Positions 56,767 to 64,000 of a stretch of 64,000 bases of DNA are shown in pieces; the first letter of the stretch is position 1, and every line of letters starts with the position of its first letter. This DNA comes from Sweltsa coloradensis (lineage: Eukaryota; Arthropoda; Insecta; Plecoptera; Chloroperlidae). The position numbers and the translations under genes are program-made. Under the pieces are notes generated by a model. That model was not told where the DNA came from, did not search any database, and saw only the letters and a list, made by a program, of their open reading frames with translations. The stretch lies in assembly GCA_024449915.1 (NCBI GenBank), contig JAMZAV010000151.1, positions 1 to 64,000 of the forward strand, given 5' to 3'.

Positions 56767-57273
56767 TTAAAACATGTTATGCTCACCTGGGATTTTCCCT
56801 AATCCTTCAAACAACTCACTGTATTGAGCTACAATACCCTCTTTAGTCTGAATCCACTGTCCAAGGTTTCTAGCTACATTAACCTTGTCCACTTTTCTAA
56901 TAAGGTTCAGTTTCTGACATCCTACTAGGCCTAGCAATGGTTGTGACTCTATGTCAGCAACAATAAAATCTAATTTCATAGGTTCATTGCTACCCTTGGT
57001 ACAAGCTAACTCTACTACACCTCTAGGCTTGATTCTATGATTCCCGAAGGTGACCAATATTGTGTTGGTATCTCTTACCTTGTTTTTAGAAAATAGGCCT
57101 AGGCTGTCAAAAATTTTACCTGGTAGGACATTCACCTGAGCACCTGTATCTAGCTTGAAAGTTACATTTTTATCACACAGTTTTAAATTAGTAAGCCACA
57201 CATCCTTCTCAACTTGTGATACAGACTGTTCTTCTAGTAAGTGAACTACATACTCATTTTCTTCAAGTGTCAC
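56767..57273 (-). CDS. Gypsy 2 protease region
   Basis: Aspartic protease motif FKLDTGAQVNVLP, then VTFGNHRIKPRG and PLLGLVGCQKLNLI. An open stretch of 168 codons follows, ending near the start of RT. It cleaves the gag-pol precursor. Confidence 0.88.
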   Translation of the reverse strand: MTLEENEYVVHLLEEQSVSQVEKDVWLTNLKLCDKNVTFKLDTGAQVNVLPGKIFDSLGLFSKNKVRDTNTILVTFGNHRIKPRGVVELACTKGSNEPMKLDFIVADIESQPLLGLVGCQKLNLIRKVDKVNVARNLGQWIQTKEGIVAQYSELFEGLGKIPGEHNMF

Positions 57274-57309
57274 TTCTTTAACTGTTTAGGGTTAGGTTTC
57301 TTGTTGAAA

Positions 57310-58012
57310 CACATTGAACTATAATGATTATTTTATGACACACATAACACTCTTTACCAAAAGCAGGACAAGCCCTTGGTAGATGTTTATTACCGCAACT
57401 GCGACAGTCAAAAGCTTTGGTCCCAGTTTTAGTTGTGGTCGGTTCACTGTAGTATTTATCAGTTTTGGTTCGCTAGTACTGGCTGATTTTTCTTAGGGTT
57501 GCGATTGCGCTTGTCTTCACAATGTTTATTCACTTGGAACTAGGCCTACCTGTGGGTCTCGGAGCTGCTCGAGTTGTTGTTTTGATACCTCAGCCGCCGC
57601 AAATAGTGATGGCTTTGTCCAAGGATAGGGCACCGTCTCGGAGTAACTTTTCTTGTAGCGAGAAATCCCGGATCCCAAACACGATTCTAGCTCGGAGTAG
57701 GTTGTCCAACTGATCTCCGAAATCACACGTGCCTGATTTGGTACGGAGTTCCGTCAAGAAGCTATCAAACGGCTGTCCTTCTTTCGTTTACATTGAAGAA
57801 ATTAAACTGTTCCATATTATTTCACCTGCGGCAAGCAGTGTTCTTCGAATTTTCTTAGTACTACCTCGTACTTCTTCTTGTCTTCTGACTTCTGGCTTTG
57901 TATCCAAACCTGTGGCAGAGATGTAGGTCTCAAACTCTTGCCTCCAAGCCTTCCATTCTACACGTGGATTATCTTTAATTCTCAACACGGGCGGAACACG
58001 AAACCCTTCCAT
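57310..58012 (-). pseudogene. Gypsy 2 gag
   Basis: Starts MEGFRVPPVLRIKDNPR, then WRQEFETYISATGLDTKPE. In another frame come FEEHCLPQ, DSFLTELRT and ARIVFGIRDFSLQEKLL. The zinc module CRSCGNKHLPRACPAFGKEC follows near 57330-57400. About 30 residues seem deleted after the first block. At least two frameshifts. Confidence 0.85.
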
Positions 58013-58197
58013 TATTATTCTTGTAATATATAATGGTAGGCCTAGGCTAGGCTATGCGCGGAATGAATTTTCACTCGTTTTTATATTTTTTCAACATGTG
58101 GTCGGCCCCGCCTAACCTACTTTTTATAAAAACATTTTTATAATCGCGCTCTACGAGATAAACTTGTAAATAAACTTAAATCCATTTTAAGACACCA

Positions 58198-58429
58198 TAT
58201 TATATATTCTTATTACGTTTCTAGTCAGGATGGATTAATAGTTTACAAATAACGACAGATTACATTTTTAGTTGACTGTTTATGATACAATGACAATACA
58301 GTAAAGTGCGGGAGTCCTACTTTTTAGGTCCCACCAAACAACTTAGAAATCTTCTACCTAGTACCAAACCTAACAACATGATACATGTAGTTGTTGTTGT
58401 TGTCAGTTTTCAAATACCTTTATATAACA
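58198..58429 (-). repeat. Gypsy 2, 5' LTR
   Basis: Partner of the LTR at 53794-54024. The primer-binding site directly follows its inner edge at about 58180-58197. Confidence 0.9.
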
Positions 58430-58925
58430 AAGATACTTGTGAAATTTCTGGCTACAGCTTTCGTACTCCATGATACACATAAAACTTTAATCCTCCCCCT
58501 CTTTGAATCCAAGGCCCTGGATGCTGGCACCTGTTGGCCGAGGATGTCTCCAGCAGTACGCCCTACTTCTCTCTGCAGCGTAGGTTTCTCCGTCGTATTG
58601 CACGGCTTCCTCCGATGACGCGGAATTAGCTCGGGGACACCCAAACCTGTGTCGGCGGTCTCAGCTTCAGACTTGATACCCTCGTAGGGTCTTACGTGCA
58701 ATGTGCCGACCTCGCGTACCCAACTTTACCCTTCCGGTCGACTAACTCAACAAATTTTACGTAATCTCGATGTGTTTTATGTATGTTTAGGTACCATATG
58801 AATTTGAATGTGTAACTAAATCTGATTTTCTGTGATCCCTTGTATCAGGCGACAGAGGGTCACCTTCTTCCCTGCATTAGCCTTCCTGCCCTATGGGCAG
58901 GTGAAACTCAATAAATAAATTTACT
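58430..58925 (+). pseudogene. LINE 3' end, right of gypsy 2
   Basis: Continues the interrupted LINE with THKTLILPLFESKALD and, in another frame, LQRRFLRRIARLPP. The 3' part is TTCCTGCCCTATGGGCAGG, a short hairpin, followed by the tail AATAAATAAATT. The hairpin-plus-AATA tail is typical of CR1/Jockey-type LINE ends. Confidence 0.65.
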
Positions 58926-59294
58926 ACTACTACCGGTACACATCAGTGATATTTGTAAAAACTGGAAAGCAATGGACAATCCATACCCTAGCTTTGATAA
59001 GGATAGTTGACAAAGAACAGGCCTTCACTCAAGCGGAACATAAATTATGCGCTTGGCTGCTGGGTGTGGAAAACTTTAATGAAAATTTCTGTTTCTGTTC
59101 ATTTTATCAATATAGGTCTACATACCGGTACCATAAAAAAGGCCTATGGATTTTTAGAAAATGTATTTAATTGCAGATTATTATGAATCAAATAATTAAA
59201 ATTCATGACACATAATGTAGGCCTGCCTATGTGTAGTAAAGGGCCTATATGCCTATTGGATGACTGATAACAGTGATACGTATTAGCTAGGTTT
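58926..59294. other. Non-coding spacer
   Basis: Only short frames. AGGCCTA motifs are frequent, as in many parts of the window. Confidence 0.3.
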
Positions 59295-60430
59295 CACTCA
59301 AGACGTTGCTGATGCCATTGATGAGAATGGACAAATAGATGGGGTTGTAATAGATTTTGCAAAGGCTTTTGATGAAGTACCAGTACCTCATGACAGGCTA
59401 ATGAAAAAAGTTGCAGCAATGGGTATTGACAATAGAGTAGTACAATGGATTGGAGAGTTTCTCAGTGGAAGAACGCAGAGGGTGACAGTAGGAAATCAAC
59501 TATCAAGTACCTGTGAAAGCTACCTCTGGGATACCACAGGGTATAGTGTGTTGGGTCCTTTGCTGTTCATTGCATACATCAACGACCTGCCTGAAGGAAT
59601 AATGGCTAGGGTACGACTTTTTGCAGATGATTGTATTATATACAGAATAATAAGGAGTGTTAGGAACTGTAAAGAGCTCCAGCAGGATTTAGATTTAGTA
59701 AATAAGTGGGTGGAATTAAACAAAATGAGGCTAAATGGTGACAAAAGTAAAATGTTGAGGTTTACCAATAAGAAAAATGTTATTAAATATAGGTATAGAT
59801 TAGGCAGCTGTGAAATAGTAGCAAGTAAGAGATGTAAATACTTAGGATTAGCTGTAGCTAGTAACCTAAGCTGGGATCAGCACATAAGTGCAATGGTAGC
59901 TCAGGCATATAAAAAGTTGCATTTTGTGATGAGAAGTTTAAGAGGATGTAGCAAGAAAGCTAAAGAAAAGGGATATCTCACATTAGTAAGGCCTAGTTTA
60001 CAGTATTGTTCAAGTGTATGGGGCAGCTACCAGATAGGGCACACCAAGAAAGTTGAGATGGTGCAGAGGAGAGCAGCAAGATATGTTATGTTGGATTTTA
60101 GATGGAGAGCGAGTGTTACAAGTATGTTAGGAAACCTTAGATGGGAAACACTTGAAGGGAGGAGAAAGATTGCAAGGCTATGTGCTATGTATAAAATATA
60201 CAACGGAGAACAAGCGTGGGTAGACCTATCTGGCGGCTTGAAAAGGCCGACTATGTAGGAAGAGGTGACCATGCCTTCAAAGTGAGGGTTGTAACTAGCA
60301 GAACTAATACTGGCAAATACTCTTTTCTGGTTAGGGCCAAAAGGAGTAATGGTGACTCTTCCTAAATCACTGGGAGTAGGCCTATTAAAAGGACTGTTGA
60401 AAAGTTAAGTGTTATATGTCTTATACCCTT
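59295..60430 (+). pseudogene. LINE reverse transcriptase, 3' half
   Basis: The frame shows DGVVIDFAKAFDEV, HDRLMKKVAAMGI, WIGEFLSGRTQRV, a garbled 'PQG' region near 59525-59550 (YLWDTTGYS), LGPLLFIAYINDLP, the catalytic RLFADDCIIY and the C-terminal KYLGLAVASNLSWDQHI and QRRAARYVM. It ends with a stop at 60256; the RT tail continues in another frame (FKVRVV..., GKYSFLVRA) to about 60360. CR1/L2-like group. The 5' half of the RT and the endonuclease are absent. Confidence 0.88.
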
Positions 60431-60459
60431 GTACATATAGATTTATCATAATTTACTAT

Positions 60460-60925
60460 TTAGTTGACAGAGACGTACAGAAAATGGAGTTAGAAATGAA
60501 CAAGGCATTGCAAGCATTAGAAGAATGGACCAGGGAAAATGGGATGGTAGTGAATGAAACAAAAACAAAAACAGTATACAGTTATTGTACAACAGGAAGA
60601 ACAATGCCCCAGTTTAACCTAAAATATACAGGAGTAAGCTTAAAATACGAAGAAGACCCAATCTATCTTGGTGTAATGATGGATAAGAAAATGATGATGT
60701 CTAGCCATATCGACAGAATGTGCTAATTAAGTAATAAAAGACTATGCTTACTGAAAAGAGTATCAGGGGTAACGTGGGGAGCCAATGTCAATACGCTATC
60801 TACGACATACAAAACATACATACGTCCAGTGTTGGAATATGGAAATGCCATGTTGATTAACACTTCAAAAACACACTTGGACAAGCATCAACATTTTCCA
60901 AAATAAAGCCCTGAGGATTGTAGTG
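60460..60925 (+). pseudogene. Second LINE RT fragment
   Basis: A frame of about 85 codons (LEEWTRENGMVVNETKTK, then EEDPIYLGVMMDKKM) is the region after the RT active site. A TAA at 60724-60726 and further shifts follow, with recognisable LLKRVSGVTWGAN and TYIRPVLEYGNAM in other frames. It is a different LINE from the one upstream. Confidence 0.8.
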
Positions 60926-61060
60926 TATTGAATGTGTGTGTGTAAGTTGGCAGCACTGACTGTCCAAAGTGAAGTAGTGAATAAAGATGGATGCTAGAAG
61001 CTAAACCTTGTCAAGTGAGTTCATTACATTGGCGACGAAAAAAAAGCGTGATTCAATTCG
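60926..61060 (+). repeat. Gypsy-type LTR end with primer-binding site
   Basis: GTCAAGTGAGTTCATTACA is followed by TTGGCGACGAAAAAAAAGCG. A TGGCGACGAA just before a gag is the usual primer-binding-site arrangement. The left limit of the LTR is not clear. Confidence 0.55.
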
Positions 61061-61140
61061 ATGTTATACACGAAACAGTGATTGAATTCGGTAGTGTACA
61101 ACAGTGTTTCAATACGAGCGAGCGTGCAACGTAAGCTACA

Positions 61141-61656
61141 ATGGATTCAGAGAACTCCAGCATCAAACCTTTCGTGCCCGGCGTGGACCACACCAGCACC
61201 TCACAGCGATGGGACCGCTGGCTCAGGGCGTTTGACTTGTACGTCTTGTCGAAAAGCATAACTTCAGGACTAAGACAAAGGGCTCTACTACTACACGTAG
61301 CGGGGGCGGCTGTACAAGACATCTGGTTTGCACTTCCGTCGGCGAGCCGAGAAGTAGCCACGGGTGAGTGTGAATATGCTAAATGCAAGTCTGTGTTGGA
61401 CGAACAGTTCAAACCTCAAACCTGCTTCGCCCACCAGCGCCTAGTGTTCCGCGCAATGGCGCAGGGCGAGGAAACGGTGGCCCAGTTTATTACGCGTCTG
61501 AGAGGCCAGAGCTGTTACTGTGACTTTGGGGATAAAGAGGAAGATAATATCCTAGACCAACTGAGGGAGAAATGCCGATTACCCGAGGTACGTAAAGATT
61601 TCATTAAAGAGGGAGACAGGTTAACTGTTGATAGTAGCAGGTTTTATTTCCAATAG
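61141..61656 (+). CDS. Ty3/gypsy gag fragment (K02A2.6-like)
   Basis: ATG 61141 starts MDSENSSIKPFVPGVD; then RWDRWLRAFDLYV, QRALLLHVAGAAVQDIW, VLDEQFKPQTCFAHQRLVF, ETVAQFITRLRGQSCYCDFG and EEDNILDQLREKCRLPEVRK (each cited in part). This is the gag core of the K02A2.6/Mag type. The frame stops at 61656, exactly where a MITE is inserted. No protease or pol follows. Confidence 0.85.
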   Translation: MDSENSSIKPFVPGVDHTSTSQRWDRWLRAFDLYVLSKSITSGLRQRALLLHVAGAAVQDIWFALPSASREVATGECEYAKCKSVLDEQFKPQTCFAHQRLVFRAMAQGEETVAQFITRLRGQSCYCDFGDKEEDNILDQLREKCRLPEVRKDFIKEGDRLTVDSSRFYFQ

Positions 61657-62415
61657 GGAACCTAAGTGGGCGTTGTCCGGTTCTCTCCCGTCAGCGAGGT
61701 ATAGGCGATTAACCCGTGCTAAATGTTTCGTAAGCGATAGCGCGAGAACCCGACCACGGACCGGAATTATATTCATACTGTAAGAAAGTATAATCTTTCC
61801 TCTTTGCGTGGATATACATAACTCTGCTCTATCACAAATATTAATGACATTTGTTTTGAGTTGAAGTGAACTCTACATTTACACTGTTGCCAAACCTTCC
61901 AAACTGCTCATGAAAAAGCACGTAAAAACATTTTGTCCGTGGCATCAGCATAACATTTTGGTATCCGACTTGCTTTGTGGCTACTGTGAGGTCACTGGGT
62001 TGTACTAGATTATACATTACTAATAAAATATCCTTTAATGTGCTAACAAAATCTTGAATGCGAAGTACATTTTAGCAACCATGGACAGGCGCGTGGTATG
62101 CGAGGATGCCACAGCTGCACACAACGTGGCTGCGTCTCGCTTAGGTTGCCGCTCAGTCAGAGTACATTTGCGACAGCGCGCAAACATGGGTCCATTTAAC
62201 TCATAATAGTTTGAATTTAGGAAGTGTCATCGAGCAAAGTAGAATGCCATCATCTTCTTCACAGAATTATGCATCTTGTGATGTTATTGGTTTAGATTTC
62301 TTTTGCGCGAGTCAAAAGATACGGTGAGTTACATTTTCGTACCATGCTAATTCTTATGGGCGCTGAGACCAGAGAGAACCAATTTCCTTCCCGCCTTCAA
62401 AACTTAGGTTCCCTA
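61654..62415. mobile_element. MITE with TA target duplication
   Basis: The element 61656-62413 (758 bp) has terminal inverted repeats GGGAACCTAAGT and a second inverted block GGTTCTCTC about 13-20 bases further in. It is flanked by TA on both sides, as in Tc1/mariner-type and related families. No transposase. Confidence 0.8.
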
Positions 62416-62690
62416 TACAAATGTTACATTGTAGTTGACCCATCTAATCCTCTGTAGAGGATTATTACAATAGGGTATTTGGAAAAATATTTAAATATAC
62501 AGTTAAATAAATAAATAGATTACCATAGTAGGCTATATAAATAAACTAAGAATATAATACAATGAAAAAATAAAAAATACGATTAATATTACACTTAAAT
62601 TTTGAATTAGAGATAAATAAATATATTTTAAAATCCATAGGCCCCTAGTCACTAGTGCACTTGGTTGTAACCTGGACATATTGAATTTTT
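62416..62690. other. A/T-rich spacer
   Basis: Nothing recognised. Confidence 0.3.
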
Positions 62691-64000
62691 TTTTATTGCA
62701 GTAGGTATCTTTGAAGGCCTATATGTTTTTGTCTTCTAGGTATTCTTGAACTGAGTAATATGCTTTTTTTAGAAAAATTGATTTCAGCTTGTGTTTGAAT
62801 GAGTTTACATTGTTTATATTTTTTATTTCTTGTGGCAATTTGTTGTAAAGTTTTGAGTTTATGTATGATGAATTTTAATTGTAGTGTTTTTATTTTAGTT
62901 TTGAGGTATTGTGTGTGAATATGTTTATTTTGACGGGTGTTGTGAGAATGGATGTCGCTGTTGAGGGTATGTTCATTGGGTTGTTTGTGTATGTACAAGA
63001 TGGTTTGCATTATGTATAAGCTGTAGAATGTTAATATCTTATGTTTTATAAAGTGTTCTTTACAGTGAGGTTTTATGAAAGAGTCTTTACTTGTCTTAGA
63101 CCCAGAATGATCCTGAGAGCTTTTTTTTTGCAATGTGAAAATTGTTTTTGCATTTGGGGAACCACCCCAGAATTCTACTCCATATCTGAGATGAGATTCA
63201 AAGTTTGCGGAATATGCTATTTTAGCTGTTTTAATATTTGAAATTGATTTTATAATCCTTAATGCATATATAGTAGAGTTTAATTTTTTAGACAATTTTT
63301 CACATTGTTTGTTCCAATTTAGATGTTCATCAATCGTTAGGCCAAGAAAATCTGCGAGATTAGTCTTTTTTATTTTTGTGTTTTTCTCAGCGTTGATAGT
63401 GAGGTTTGTGGTTTTTCTTCCTCTTTGATGTTCTGGTTGCTAAACATGACAAAATGTGGTTTTGTTATAATTTAATATCAGTTTGTTTACACTAAACCAC
63501 TGGTTTGCCACAAACAGCTGTTTTTCAGCTTGCGTTATAAGTGATTTTACACAGCTAGCTCTGATGGTGATGCTTGTGTCATCCGCAAAGAGCTGTGAGT
63601 TTTTTATAAGGTGAGCAAAATCATTAATGAATATAATAAAAAAGAAGTGGCCCTAGTATGGATCCTTGTGGCACTCCGCAGGTATTTTTGTTGGTTTTGA
63701 TAAGTATTTCTGTTCATTGTTATCTTCATCCATGGCAGTTAAGCTCTACGTATTGTACACGATTTGTTAGATATGACACAATCATGTCTAGAGCTATACC
63801 TCTTATGCCGTAGAATTTGAGTTTATCTATAAGTATTTTGTGATCTATACAATCAAAGGCTTTTGATAGATCACAAAATACTCCAAGTACAAGATCATCA
63901 CATTTTTTCCCTTCTATTATATTTTCTATAAAATTTTGAATAGTTCCTAGGGTTGACCTGTTTTTTTCCCAAACCCATTTTGTTTATCTGTTAGGAGGTT
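62685..64000 (-). pseudogene. LINE reverse transcriptase, 3' part, running off the window
   Basis: On the minus strand: a QNGFG motif, TLGTIQNFIENII, CDLSKAFDCIDHKILIDKL, YLTNRVQYVEL, FINDFAHLIKNSQLFADDTS (catalytic ADD), NQWFSVNKLILNYNKT, FLGLTIDEHLNWNKQCEKLS and LNSTIYALRIIKSISNIKTA. Several frameshifts (for example in the A run near 63970). The last open stretch is 62693-63295. It ends in an A-rich tail, AATAAAAAAAAA, at 62685-62697, fitting a target-primed LINE insertion. Confidence 0.88.

Larger units (their letters stand above)
53794..58429 (-). mobile_element. Ty3/gypsy element 2, complete with both LTRs
   Basis: 4636 bp, flanked by the 5-bp target duplication AAGAT (53789-53793, 58430-58434). 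LTRs of 231 and 232 bp; on the minus strand PBS TGGTGTCTTAAAATGGA follows the 5' LTR and AAAAGGGGA precedes the 3' LTR. Gag and pol are present in order but broken by several frameshifts. The gag start (MEGFRVPP) resembles K02A2.6/Mag-like elements. Inserted in a LINE 3' end. Confidence 0.92.

Overview
This is a repeat-dominated stretch of an animal nuclear genome, most likely an invertebrate. The evidence is spliced coding sequence with GT/AG introns, BEL/Pao and Ty3/gypsy LTR elements, LINE reverse transcriptases, an OTU-type Helitron and several MITE families. The species cannot be fixed from the sequence. I find no convincing host gene: almost all recognisable coding sequence belongs to mobile elements.

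Left part (1-21.6 kb). A homopolymer-distorted block (1-1.2 kb) is followed by a tRNA-like unit (1.7 kb). Then comes an OTU-Rep-helicase Helitron (about 2.5-10.1 kb) with a predicted small first exon, a 1.8-kb first intron and a 223-bp second intron. The first intron holds a 483-bp tandem duplication, one copy of which is interrupted by a 779-bp non-autonomous Helitron-like element. Tandem repeats (11.6-12.8, 14.0-15.7 kb) and a degenerate BEL/Pao element with its 3' LTR (17.9-21.0 kb) follow.

Middle part (22-48 kb). A 6.7-kb satellite of roughly 64-bp units (22.0-28.7 kb) is followed by short duplications and more Helitron-like elements. Next is an insertion stack at 32.5-38.3 kb: Helitron-like element, then BEL LTR, then a nearly complete Ty3/gypsy element on the minus strand. 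After it come a 460-bp fold-back element, a 459-bp tandem duplication, a hAT MITE with an 8-bp target duplication (41.5-42.3 kb) and a dense cluster of Helitron-like copies (42.5-46.1 kb), one nested in another. Simple repeats end this part (46.7-47.4 kb).

Right part (48-64 kb). About 5.4 kb of G/T-homopolymer-skewed sequence (48.0-53.4 kb) looks like poor-quality assembly. A complete 4.6-kb Ty3/gypsy element with paired LTRs and an AAGAT target duplication is inserted in a LINE 3' end (53.5-58.9 kb). LINE fragments, a gypsy LTR/PBS/gag fragment, a TA-flanked MITE and the 3' part of another LINE (minus strand) close the window.

The most interesting signal is the Helitron system. Eleven copies of two element types share the end CTAGGAAAACGC and an internal copy of the opposite terminus. 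One insertion has a paralogous empty site in the same window showing precise A|T insertion without target duplication, as expected for rolling-circle transposition. Whether the OTU-Rep-Hel element supplies the enzyme cannot be told from this window.
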